From Antedon mediterranea (Eukaryota; Echinodermata; Crinoidea; Comatulida; Antedonidae), in assembly GCF_964355755.1 (NCBI RefSeq), contig NC_092673.1, positions 7,075,001 to 7,139,000 on the forward strand: 64,000 bases of DNA, given 5' to 3'. The notes beneath the pieces are model-generated. The model searched no databases. It was given only the letters and a program-made list of their open reading frames with translations, and was not told where the DNA came from. Of this stretch, positions 1 through 12,200 are shown one piece after another. Position 1 is the stretch's first letter, and every line of letters starts with the position of its first letter. Position numbers and translations under genes: made by a program.

Positions 1-958
1 CATTAATAATTTTTGGTTGGCATGTCTTATTTAACGGGCGATATTTAGGACTGAGTAAAATCAAATTATGATCAGATTTGCCCAAGTTCGGTAGTGGGGT
101 CGAAATATAGGCATCCTTCACACTAGAGTAGCATAAATCAAGAATCGCGTTGTCCCTCATTTTACATGTAACATGCTGATAATATGTGGCCGTTGTTTTC
201 TTGAGCTTGCATCTGTTGAAATCGCCATTGATAATTACAAGCGCCTCAGGGTGACTACACTCAATACCTTCGATAATTTCTGCGATCTCATTTATAGCAG
301 GCTTTTCAAGCTTTTTGTTAGGTATGTATACCATAACATTGATAACATGCGAGAACTCTCTCGGAAGATAGTAGGGGTGAATACCAACAACCAGCACTTC
401 CGAGTGTGGCGAACATTTATGAAGCTTAAGCGTAGAGTTATTTGGATGACAGTATTTCTCATTAATGTAGAGGCAAAGACCACCACCGCCATCTTTGTTC
501 GCTTCGGCTGTACGATCCCCACGGACAGATTTAAAGCCAACTACTTGAATATGTTGATCGCTGTGCTTATCGCTCAGGTGGGTTTCCGTGAATGCAAGTA
601 AGCGGGCATTCCTAAAATCGCTGAAGTGTTCGACGTTTGCTCTGAGTAAATCGACTTTGTTATTCAAAGATCTAACATTTCCAAATATTAAAGATGGTAT
701 AAAAGGCTTACATTTCCTTCGTTGTAGTCGTTTTCTGACCCCACCAGCCTTGCCCCTTTTTCGAGGCCTGCGACGTTGTATCTCAGATGGTAATTCAACG
801 TGTGCCGGTAGCGGTGAGGTCGACCTCTCGCCCATGGAATGCAAATCAGATGACGTCGTGTACGCAATTCCACCGCCCGGCTTACTCAATCCACACAGTA
901 AGAACATCCAAAATATCAGCAAAAAATACAGAAATTTCAAAACTTTCACATACAACAT
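1..958 (-). mobile_element. CR1/L2-like non-LTR retrotransposon, 5' part of ORF2 (endonuclease domain), cut by window edge
   Basis: Translated on the minus strand from an ATG at 956-958, one uninterrupted frame of about 319 codons runs off the left edge. After a basic stretch rich in Arg/Lys (around 770-690) it reads SLIFGNVRSLNNKVDLLRA, the usual beginning of the apurinic-type endonuclease of CR1/L2/Rex-like elements. Further marks follow in order: TETHLSD, a GGGGLCLYIN strand, INGDFN (catalytic Asp/Asn) near 225, and GKSDHNLILLSP (catalytic Asp-His) near 70-90. The endonuclease nicks target DNA to start target-primed reverse transcription. The reverse transcriptase would lie to the left of the window. 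Oddly, the first 25 or so residues after the ATG are strongly hydrophobic and look like a signal or membrane segment; the frame is also open upstream of that ATG. Family assignment is by motif reading only. No stop or frameshift is seen, so this copy may be young. Confidence 0.85.
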
Positions 959-1130
959 AATGTATAAATCAAATGACTTCTTCCACAATACAATACAGTC
1001 CAAATATACGAAAATAACGTCAAAAAATGAGTAACAATAGTGAGACAATGAGACGAGCTGTGCATCGCTGTAAAATGTCCTTCATTTTTAAAATCTACCA
1101 AATTCGGATTAGTGGAACATATAATTTAGG

Positions 1131-2225
1131 GGTCATTTGAGGTCAAATATGTCAAATTTGGTATTAAACACATATTTAGGTATAACTTATGACTGGTTTA
1201 AGAAATCAAATGACATACCATATCATAGCTATTTAAATTAACTATCTAATGATACCAAGCATGATATGTTTACATGCAGACATGGTATAGTTATTTGGTG
1301 AAAATTGTATTTTGTTTACAATTTTATCCAAAATTAAAATTTTTCAAGAATTATTTTTTGGTAAAAATATAAACATTTTTTAACAAAATTTTACCAATTT
1401 ACAAAATCAAACTGAAACACAATTTGTATAGTACGGAATTACATAAATATAAATAGAAACACTCAAAATTTGAGGTCAAATAGGTCAAATATTTTTATTA
1501 ATCACATTTTTTTTGTATATATTATAACGTATGACTGGTATAACATATTTTATCAAATGTAGTATCATATTTTAGCTATTTCAATTATCTATCTAATGAT
1601 AGCCAACTTGATATTTTTACATGCAAACATGGTATAGTTTTTGATTGAAAATTGTAATTTTTTTAAATTTGTATTCAAAAATAAAATTGTTCAATAATTA
1701 TATTTTAGTAAAAATATAACTTAATGACATATTTTATAAAACAAAGTTTTACAAATATTTTGCATATAATATAGTTATGTAAAATTTACAATATCAAAAC
1801 TGAAACGTAATTTGGTACGTAATTACAGGCATTTAAATAGAAACACTCAAAATTAGAGCTCAAATAGGTCAAATTTGCTATTAATCACTTTTTTAGATAT
1901 AACTTATGACTGATGTAACATATTTCATCAAATAAAGTATCATTTCATAACTATTCAAATTATCTATCTAATGATACCAAACATGATATGTTTACATGCA
2001 AAGTGTAAAGTTTTTTGTTGGCGAAATATGTAATTTTAAAATTTATTATCCAAAATCACAATTTTTCAAGAATATTTTAGTAAAAAAGGAACTTAATTAA
2101 ATTTTTAAACACATTTTTACAAATATTTTGTTAAATTTACAATATCAAAACTGCAAAACGCAATTTGGTTAGGAATTACAGGAATTTAAATAGAAACTCT
2201 CAACAATTTTAGGTCAACCAGGTAC
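1131..2225. repeat. Three diverged tandem copies of a roughly 335-385 bp AT-rich unit
   Basis: The phrase gaggtcaaatatgtcaaat, followed by a run like ataacttatgactgg, recurs near 1138, 1472 and 1856, with a last partial start near 2210. Each unit also has 'atctaatgatacca' and 'gatatgtttacatgca' in the same order. Spacing is about 334, 384 and 354 bp, so the copies carry indels. No protein is encoded. Confidence 0.8.
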
Positions 2226-2329
2226 AAATGGTACAAACCAGGATAAACTGCGATTTTTTTCTGTCAAAGTTTTCTCAATGGAATATTCCACTCGGAATTG
2301 TCATCCAAATACCATAATCTTTGGAGCCA

Positions 2330-2700
2330 CGCATACCTTTTCCCCAAATCCAAGATGTCATCCAAAATTCAAAATGACTGCCAACATTATATAAACTGTA
2401 TTCATAATGACTATGAAATGTTCTTTCTATACTTTTTGAAGTGGATATGCCATCCTCAGCATGTATCTTTTAATTTAAAATGTGAGTTCAAATCCAAGAT
2501 GTCCTCCAAAATTCAAGATGGCCACCAACATTTTAAATAGCTGCTAAATTGCCTTTTATTTGACATTTAATTTTGCCTATTAAATTGCCTTTCTCAACTG
2601 TTTAGATGGTTATGTCATGCTCTGTCATGTCATCTTAAAATTAGCATGAGACTCAAAATCCAAAAATGGCTGCCAAATTCCAAAATGGCCATATAAAAAA
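2330..2700. repeat. Degenerate short repeats of a 'ccaagatgtcatccaaaattc' type
   Basis: Variants of 'aatccaagatgtc.tccaaaattcaagatgg.c.ccaa' occur near 2345, 2490 and 2655, with irregular spacing of about 145-165 bp. Similar 'aaaatggc.gccat' wording appears near 23140. Open stretches across it are short and have no family features. Confidence 0.5.
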
Positions 2701-3065
2701 GCGACTAGCTTCTAAATAAAGGTATCTATTTTTTTAGGTTCATTGAAAACCGAAACCAACCCATTGAACATAAAAATCGAGAAATGTTGAAAATATTGAG
2801 AATTTGTAGTAGGGTCAGTCTAATCTTTTTCAAGAAACCTTGGTAACATGATAACTATTAGTATTATAACTAATTATTGATAAGCTTTAGTGAGACAAAT
2901 CGTTCTTAAAAAATCTCGAACACATGAGGGTCAACTAGCTAACACAATGTTGATAATTGTTAGTTGGAGGTCTCTATTTCAATTCAAGATTTAACAAAAA
3001 AATACAGAGATCACCATTTAGAACATAATAATGTGTAGGGATTTCACAATTCATCGCAGACAGAC

Positions 3066-3285
3066 TAGATTTGCGTATTTTGGCATGATTTACGTATTTT
3101 GGCATGATTTGTGTATTTTGGCAAAGCATAGCGCCCTCAATTTGCGTATTTTGGCATGATTTGTGTATTTTGGCAAAGCATAGCGCCCTAAATTGGCGTA
3201 TTTTGGCATGAATTGCGTATTTTTGCAAAGCATAGCGCCCTCAACTTGCGTATTTTTGCAAAATTCTTGCGTATTTTGGCAGGGT
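3066..3285. repeat. Minisatellite, about 53-bp unit
   Basis: The unit contains 'gcgtattttggcatga', 'gtattttggcaaagca' and 'tagcgccctcaa'. The tag gcgccct occurs at about 3130, 3183 and 3235, a 53-bp period, with extra half-units of 'gcgtattttggca' at both ends. Confidence 0.8.
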
Positions 3286-4865
3286 ACTCACCAACCCTAA
3301 TGAAAATAACCAGTATTTAAGCATTGGTTAATCAAAAGTTAATTATAATTATATCAATAGTTTGCACTATAAATAGATAACGTAATGTAATTCTAATAAG
3401 CACTTAAATCTTAATTTAGCTTAACTTAGTTCTGAACATAAAAATTTGGCCAAAAATACCTCTCACTAACAGCATCATTAGCAATGATTTACGCTTCAAC
3501 GGTGATGTTTCCTAAAGCCATCAAAAGTGACCCCTACAATCTATATATAAATTATGGTTAATTCTGACATAGGCGAGCACAATGCAAAAACTTCGGTACT
3601 AATCTCTGCCTTGGATACTTACCTTATCTATCTGAGATGTACCGCGAAACGTAGATTTGATAACATTAGTGTTCACATCGACGCTATTGTTCCATATTTC
3701 TATCTTAGGAAGATATTATAAAGAGTTTTTTAACAAAATTTATGATTTCAACATTAGATTTTCATTCATTCTTCCCGGTCAAAGTAATTTCCGGGTTTAA
3801 GATAAGTTTACCGTGCAACAACCTAGTTTCAAATATTTTCTCACTTTTATACACAAGGGAGTAGTTAAAATAATAGATTTGACCCTAAAGGTGACTGGAA
3901 ACAGGCACTTTCCATCAATCAATACAGTGTCCCTTTGGAAGACGAACAAAAAATCAGATAGTAGGACTGGAGCTTAATTTGGCCATTAGTCATAGCCATT
4001 TCAGTTTTTTGTTTATTTTAAAACATACCGCGCGTGTGTGAAGGTACAGTAGTTAAATAATAGGAATTATACTGCAAATTAATAAAGATCAAATTAAATA
4101 TACGCCATAAAGAATCAGAATATATTGTGGGGAATAATATTATAAAATTACATAGGGAGATTTGATGATAAGACATTTTTCGAGTGAAATCCCGATAGCT
4201 GAGTTTTATTGAGTAAGCTTGCAGGAATAACTGTAGGCTATCTTGCTGTGTCCCCTTAGGACCGAGATGTCTGCCCATGTTGCAAGCCGTAATGTCTTCT
4301 TTCTTGGTCCAACTCTGTCACGGCAGTTAGTTTCAAAAGATGAATAAATTAAATAATGTATTAATAATTATTAGGATGGTATTCATTTGAATAAACGCTT
4401 CTCCAATAAAACATCACTTTGAATAATTAACCCACCCCCCTCCCCTCCCCCAACCCAACTATCTAATAAACGTCCATCCACATATTTATATATATTATTA
4501 TACTATTTGTAGTAGAATTCGCCGCACTGTTATCTACAATTTACCAAGCATTTGTTATTCTTTTTTAGCACTTTTCATATTTATTAGAGGATTTCATTTG
4601 ATTATAAATGTTACCATATTATTAAAACTAAAAAATGTAACATATATACCTCGACTAAGCACCTCCCTCAAATGACCTCCGCCTCCCCAAAGGGCCCTAC
4701 CAAACAATAAAAACTATACTTTAAAATGTTATTAATCATCTAAAACACTGTGAAACAAAGTAGTTTAGTTTTACGAATGTCAAGCATTTTCAATAATGGT
4801 AACCGACAGAAAACGTATAGGCCTAAGGAGAACATTATAATTCCGAGAACCATCGTCTACACTTC

Positions 4866-4902
4866 CTAGAGGGGGAGCGAGCGAAGCGAGCTCACCCTCT
4901 AG
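4866..4902. repeat. 37-bp CTAG-bounded hairpin (copy 1)
   Basis: A 37-bp imperfect palindrome starts and ends with CTAG; its core reads GCGAGCGAAGCGAGC. A second hairpin of exactly the same length and layout but different arm sequence lies at 37568-37604. The 20 or so bases to the left (cgagaaccatc..) are also shared. Function unknown. Confidence 0.6.
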
Positions 4903-5535
4903 TATTAATAATGAGTCCACGGTGTTTACATACAATGTTGATTTCTTACAAATTCTACTCTCCATGTAATATCCGGTTGAATGAAGTTTAAATCAATAAT
5001 TTGACCACTATACAATTACAAGCGTGTTGTTTCCAATAAGCAGTATAAAAACTTGCACTTCGTATCAAATTAACTAACTGCTTTTCTGTGCTTTTTAATA
5101 ACGTTTCCTACGTTTAAATAGAATATTAGGTTGTGCTCGTTTAGTAATACAAAACGATAGAAAGCTTAATTAAAATACTGGTAATAAATATAGTGGTGTA
5201 TAATACACAACGCACGCAAATCACTTCTCACAATGATAGTGTTTAAATAATGAAACTGATGTGACGATAAAGACAATGCAGTTGATGACGATTTCAATTT
5301 AAATGATAAAGATGATTATGATGATGATATTAGAGATTGATATTGGTGATAATTAATAAATAATAATTATGATGGCCTAATAATGAGTAAGAAGTTAGTC
5401 ATATGATTATTATTGGGGTTGATTATTATCAAAACAAAAAAGATAATACGAATTATGTGAAGCGACTTTGGTCGAGCATAGTAAGTTGTTATATGTAAAT
5501 GCAAATTTTTGCCAAATATTCTTGCAAGTAAATAA

Positions 5536-5700
5536 CATTATTATTATTATTATTTATTGCCAAAAACCAGTTACAAACATACAAAAACACAGAAACTAAG
5601 GGAGTAGGCAGGAACCTAAAAGTGAACCTAATCACTATAACAAGAGTTCAGGTTCCGTACTCCCAAAGTAACAACAATGATATAAAATAAACTATATCAA
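5536..5700 (-). mobile_element. Possible LINE 3' tail with (ATT)n end
   Basis: On the minus strand a non-coding stretch ends in 'ggcaataaataataataa', the kind of short-microsatellite 3' end seen on CR1/L2-type retrotransposons. No ORF is attached, so this is a guess from the tail only. Confidence 0.3.
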
Positions 5701-6173
5701 AATATTTAAATAACAAATAGACGAATCAACAGCGTCAATATAAAATAAAAGGATAAAATACATTATAGTCGATTCAACAAAGTCAATATAATGTCAATGT
5801 GATTTAAGTGAATTTAAAAATGTTGGAAAACTGTCTATAATTAAAGAATTTTTAATTAGGCTGTACATAATGAATCGTTCCTATAACGGCAATGATACAG
5901 CATCTATAACTTCAAATTAAACAAAACTGGGTTAAATTATATTTGTCCAAATCGATGTTATTAGTTACCTTTACGAGACAATGCTTAATATTGATCAATA
6001 CATAAAACGAGTATGCAAACTGATACATAAAAAAGGGCATTGGTGCCTCCTGATTTGACGTCTGAACATTTGATCAGGTGACTCAATCAATCGGCAAACA
6101 AGTGTAGGCTCACGGGAACCAATGCTGCTGCTCTCTTTCAGGATTTGGTAAATCTGGACAATAACGTAGACAA

Positions 6174-6267
6174 ATGAACGGATTTACTTGTCTCTCACGA
6201 TTGTCTATTTTCAAACATACATTATTAAAATTGATTATTTTTATTCTTATTTGTACGTGTTTTTCAG
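6174..6267 (+). CDS. Gene A exon 1: signal peptide
   Basis: It starts at ATG 6174 and encodes 31 residues: a short polar start (MNGFTCLSRLSIFKH) and then a hydrophobic core (LIIFILICTCFS). It ends at the donor cag|gtaagt in phase 1. Two close relatives with the same length and layout (24187-24280 and 26197-26293) support the start and the donor. Confidence 0.85.
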
Positions 6268-9200
6268 GTAAGTTTATTCATATAGCTTTACATTTAATAA
6301 ATTGTTTTAGTATCAATAATATGAGACAGTTTGTACGTTATTTGATACAAATATTGTATCAAAATAACCGGAATTATACTAGGATTATTATAATTATTAG
6401 GTATTACGCTATAAATGTGCCTAAAGGGAGCGAATGCACTCCCCAATACAATTTTTCAGTATCAACATCTACTATCCATGGTTTTGATGTTATGTATTCG
6501 TCAGGCAAGTAGTATTTACCCTTTAAAGTGCGGTAAATACACAGAAATTACTCTGAATATATAAATAAATTACACTTTCGTACATGAACAATAACTCATT
6601 CTGAATATGTTTTCTTTTTTTCTCTCTCTCTCGAATGAATTAAATAGAGGACTTTATCCTAGTAACAGATAACGACGAAGATGTCATTTTCAAAGCGACT
6701 ATACCAAAAGAGGTGTGTTTACAAAATCTTGAATTTTCTTCCATCGGTAATATAAACACCGAGTGGGGTGTATCTGTCACGTATGACCCCATAGACGACC
6801 ATGTGTATTTGACGGATATATCGGGTGATGAAGGCATATATCGATCATATCTGGACGGAACAAATATAGATCGAATTGTCACTGCTGACGGTGAGAATAG
6901 AAGTATATAAATACTAATATGCAGGTTTCCCTCCAATTAAAGACCACGTTTATGGCCGTATTCACCATTCACACTTGGGAAATACTTATACATATTTATT
7001 AAGTGAAATCTAGGAAAATACCTCATAGGTGTGATTGGTAAATACGGCCGCTGGTTTCACAGGTCCAATCCTACCAAAACTCGGAACAGAAGTGGTCTTT
7101 AAATTACCTAAAGGCTGGTTTCCTGTCGACGTAAGAAGTCGAATTTTGCAACGATTCTTGCGTTTCATACGTTTCTTACGTCTCTTACGAAAGTTGAGAA
7201 AAAATTGACGTCGTTGACGTTAGTCAAGATCGTGTCGGGCCGCAGAAAAACATCTGTAGTTATGCTGCTCCCGAAAGTTGAAATTTTAGCTGTGAAACAC
7301 ACGTCGTATGCTTACGTCGATTTTAGTGTTGTTACGAAAGTTGAAATTTTTTTCTTACGTCGGTCAGATTTATGACGTATTTGAAACAACATCTCTGATT
7401 GGTGTTTCTTTTTAGAGCGGGTTTTATCATTTTTCGCGCGAAATGTTGAATGATGTTATTGTACCTGTAGCTACTCAGCATCAGTGTCAGTGCAACTCAG
7501 CATCAGTGTCAGTGCAGCACACCAACATATTATTTTTAGTAGATAGGCTAGGCCCTAGTATTAGTAATAATACTTAATTAATACTGTACTAATAGGAATT
7601 GATTTGACCAAAATCTAATCAAACTAGCCTATAAGGAGCCTAGGCTAGTAGGCCTATGTATTATTGTATGAATCAAAATATGAATGAATTATACTGGCCC
7701 TTTAGGCCTAGCCTTAAATAGTTTTCAAAATTAAAAAAAGGCAAATCATTTCGGGATTCCTATTATTATTAGACCTACCTAGGCCCTAGGCTAGGCCTTG
7801 GCCTATGGGCCCAGGCATACTCTAATCGAGCATGAGATAGTACTACCGCAGTAAGATATCCATTATTTACAGGCCTATAATAAGAATAAATTTAACAAAA
7901 CAATATAAATTATACAAAATCAAGCAAACAATTTTTTTTAAAAGTTACATAATAATATTATATTGCTTACAAAGGGGCTTTCTATATCTTATCTTGTTGC
8001 AAATGTTCATTTTCGTGACGTTTCTACCGATGCTGATTGTTTATTGCACGTCCATAAATAAGAGTATTAGATTTTGATATGAGCTGTAAACTCCCTGATT
8101 AGAACATTATTAGGCCTATATTGAAACTACTGTGCATTTGTAAAGTATGTACAACATCGTAAAGTGGGCTAAAATTATAGTAGTAAATACATACAAATGT
8201 TATTGTCCGGCTTTATTTCACTATAAGGACATACACATTACGTCATAACTCTTGTCGCTCATTGGTTGCTTGTTACGATTGCGCTTACGTCTCTTGCGAA
8301 AGTTGACTTCAAGTCAACTTTCGTAAGAGACGTAAGAAACGTGACGCAAGGGCGTTCATTCAAGCGTAAGATCAAAAATCCCGGTTTCCTGTAAAATCGG
8401 AAGAAAACGTCGTAACGCAATAATTGTTAGGTCATCGGTTTCCTGTAAAATCGTTTGTCGTTACCATTTTTCTTACGTTGCGTCGATTTTGTAAATTTTC
8501 GATCGTAATCGGTTTCCTGTAAAATCCGCATTTCTTACGACAAATCGACGTAGTCGCAACAAAAGTGATGTTCTTACGTCGACAGGAAACCAGCCTTAAG
8601 TTTACAGGGATTGTCAGAAATGTGTATCTTTTTCCATAAAGAATGAGGGTAAATATATTCAGGTTGTACGCTAATGTAAATGTAATCAGGTTGCCTGGGT
8701 TTCAAGATTGTTCTACCTACACAGCTCAGATGCATTAATTTTAAAAGTTTATTTTAATGTGTTCGATAATTGAGGTTCATCCAAACCGTGGTCTTTGTTT
8801 TAATTACAGTGGTGGGAATGTTTAACTGGAGGAAGCAGCTATTAAATGATATAAGAAAGATTATCCGGGGCCGCATTTAATTGGAGAGAGATTATAATAT
8901 AATAACAAATATTATTTGGTTTTAAATAATGTTCTCGTCTACCTTTATGTTCATTTTTTTTTATATGTCTAAGAATATTTGTTCTTCCATTACTTCACGG
9001 CAGTATAAAAACCTCCTCCTCACATCATTTTACTTTTATAACTTCCTCGTGTGGATACATCTTCTACATATTCACGGAATGTCTTGATTGACTTCGCCGG
9101 TACTCGTATCCATGTCGAACAGATATAAGGACCAAGATTGACGCTAATTGTCTAATGGATGTCCATCTTGAAAAATACCTGCACACAATAATACGAGGAT

Positions 9201-12200
9201 GCTTCGCATTTTCCCTACTCCTACGATAATTGTTTTTAATAGCTGAAAACCAGTTAAATAGAGTACAGAATCATAATGCCGATTTTCTTTAAAAAAATAC
9301 TATTTTGATATAATTTAATATACCTTTATACAAATGTTTTGATTTGCGATAAATGGAACATTCCAATCTCTGTTTTCCACAAGTGTCTATTCCCTCAGCC
9401 ATCGTAAAGGTAAGTACACTCAGAAATTCGATCCCTTTTTTTGCCATCTGTGCTGCAGAGGTTAGATATAGGTCATTTATTCAAACGGATAATGAGCTAG
9501 CGTTTTCAGTCGCCGTCTATATTATGTGCAATCAACTTTATTATTGCAGTTACACATCTACCTACACAACCACCCCTCCTCCCCTCAATGGCATGAGTTA
9601 GCGTTGTAAAGCAAGTATAGGATAGGCCTACAGTACGAAGGATCACATGCCCTAAACGCAGAACAACTTTGGTATGTAGGAACCAACTTAAATATGAATT
9701 GGCTCTAAGAAACAATTGAAAACCATTTAGGTCTACTAATTAAGTTGAGTTACATAATTATTTATTGACGATTAAAGCGAATTTACGTTTTGCCCCGAAT
9801 AGAGGTGGTTTTCACAAATTGTTTTACATTATATAAACATATACAAATAAACTTTATTACTGACAGTTTTTTTGTTTTTTTTTTTCATTTATTTGGCATC
9901 TCAATACATAACATTAAATAAACATCAATAATATATATAATCACCTTAAATATTAAAATACATCAAAAAAGCAAATAAAAATGGCGGGATTAATGAAGTC
10001 TAACGATGCACGGGAAAACACATAAAGTTGTTTAAAGTAAAACAACTTAATTCCAATGTGGTCCCTAAAAAGATAGTAATTATAATTTTAACAAAACAAA
10101 CATTATAAGACGGCTTCTTAACGTTTTTATTAATTAATACTGTAATTACAAATAAATAATATAAACGTCGTAGTGATGTATCGTTACATGTACTTTACTA
10201 TTTCAATCGACTATGGTGACAGCGTCAACAAAGTATTAAATCGCACTGTTTTACTGTTTTAAGTGGTATATTATTTGTAAAACATGAAAACAATTAATAT
10301 TTCGTTACTTAAATGGATAAAAATATGTTTAAAAATTGTTCCTCTTTGCACCCATCCTCTTCCACATTCCTCAACCCTAAGAAAGTTTTAGCGTACGACG
10401 CAAAAAAATGGAAAGATATACTAGGAGTTTCAATCTAAGATTTGGAGGCATCCTAGAAAAGGGAGGAGAATATCAAATTTAATAGATAAGGAACTTGACT
10501 TAGCAGGCGTTACCATAGAAAACGCACAAAGACGGGTAGGCCTAAAACCAGATTGCTAACAACAGTACCCAGACACATAATAGCGAAATTTCTATACAGG
10601 CCGCAAAGGTTCTCTATCCTATTAAAGGCTAAAAAAAAAAAGAAAAAAAGCTTTTATGTCATGGAAGACCTACCCCTATCTGATGTGAAAAAAAAACATC
10701 ATCAGTCCTAATGACGTAATCAGAATGTAATTTGAATAACTCTTCAAGTATTTATCGCGCATTGACACGTAGGCCTATATAACCGTATATTCTATTTTTA
10801 GAAGGCCTAGTAGACGTGTGCATAAACGAAAACCCTGGTTATATTGGACCATCATGGACCTGATTATTTGGCGGAGCAAAGAAGCAAAGAAGCAAAGAAA
10901 TTGACTATTTATTTATTTATTTATAAGACTTATCTTGTATTGAACTTGCATATCATTTTCTTTATTCATATTTTTATTAATTTTGTATATTTATTTATTA
11001 ATTTTTTCATTTTTCTTATTATTATTATAACATCGTTTTAAAATTTAAATGTCAGTAAAATCATGAAAATGATCACCTATAATTCGTCAAAGTGACGATT
11101 TAGATTTATTAAAACTTTATTAAAGTATCATAACATCTCTCTTTAATATAGACATTCGCTCAATTTCACTGGAGACGGTTAATCGAAAGATTTACTATAT
11201 CAGTAATGTGGAAGCATCACTTATGAGGGCAAACTTAGACGGCTCAAGTGGTGAAACAATTAAGGCGTCTATTGCAACACCAACGTCCCAGACCAGAGGT
11301 TTAGTCGTCAGTGTGGAACATGAGTAATTATATACTGAAATATTTTATCTAAAGCACTCTCTATACACTATAAAACTGTATGTGACAAAAACGTGTGATG
11401 TGCCCAAATAATTTGGTAGTGATATGCCCAAATATGGTAGTAATATGACACCATCATGTCCATATGTGGGCACATACACTTTGATAGTGTAGACAGAGCT
11501 TTATCCAATATGTAATTTAATTCAAGCAGAATGAGTAGCCGAATGGTACATGTATCACATATGACGCTGTATTATAGGCAACATCGCCTGACGACCGTTG
11601 TAACCGTAGCGTGTATATGCGCCACATGACACATGTTATACTGTACTATACAATTTTCCTATTACTAAACATATATTGCCATGTGGAGACAGTACAGCAG
11701 GGAATCAAGTGATAGGCTAAGCGATCTTTTTTTTCTTTGTACATAACACACAGTGGTAAGCAAATACATAACATTACAGTGATTGCATTGCTTTTGGGAC
11801 GACGGGACATAAATCCGTTATTCCCGTGTATTGTACATACAGTGTACCTAAACTTGGGGGACTTATCAGAGAGAACATGGGATCGTCTCTTTCGATCTTC
11901 TATTGTCGGTTTGCAGTTAAGCATGTATACGAATATAAACAATTTTACCTTTACTCCTCTTTTGTTATAATTAATCAAGAAAAGAATGATATATTTTATA
12001 TGTTTCTACTTTTTCCAGCCTGTGCTTTTATGGAAAAAGACAAAAAGTCATCCGTTTTCAGTTGTCTTCACCGGACAATGAATTACAGTACACCACGACA
12101 GACTGGGTTACTGCTGTCGCTGTCGATTTTACAGGTTTCATGTTTTTTTTTTACTTTGAAAGGAAAGAGTATACAGTTAATTGAAATCAGCTAAATTTGA

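Larger units (their letters stand above)
959..6173. other. Gene-poor interval upstream of gene A
   Basis: I see no convincing coding exon here. It holds three tandem or degenerate repeat blocks, a 37-bp hairpin and a possible LINE tail, all listed separately. The rest (about 3300-4860 and 5700-6170) is AT-rich and featureless to me. The promoter and any 5' untranslated exon of gene A may lie near the right end but are not recognisable. Confidence 0.5.
6891..11151. other. Gene A intron 2, filled with inserted elements
   Basis: A 4.3-kb intron. It holds two nested inverted-repeat elements (6954-7049 and 7112-8596), a duplicated block shared with 36734-37375, and a 58-bp piece shared with 60797-60854. 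I found no further propeller exon, though a short one could be missed. Confidence 0.5.

Noticed and set aside
173-1034. Plus-strand open frames at the left edge
   Set aside because: They overlap the minus-strand endonuclease frame, which has clear catalytic motifs; the plus-strand frames have none.
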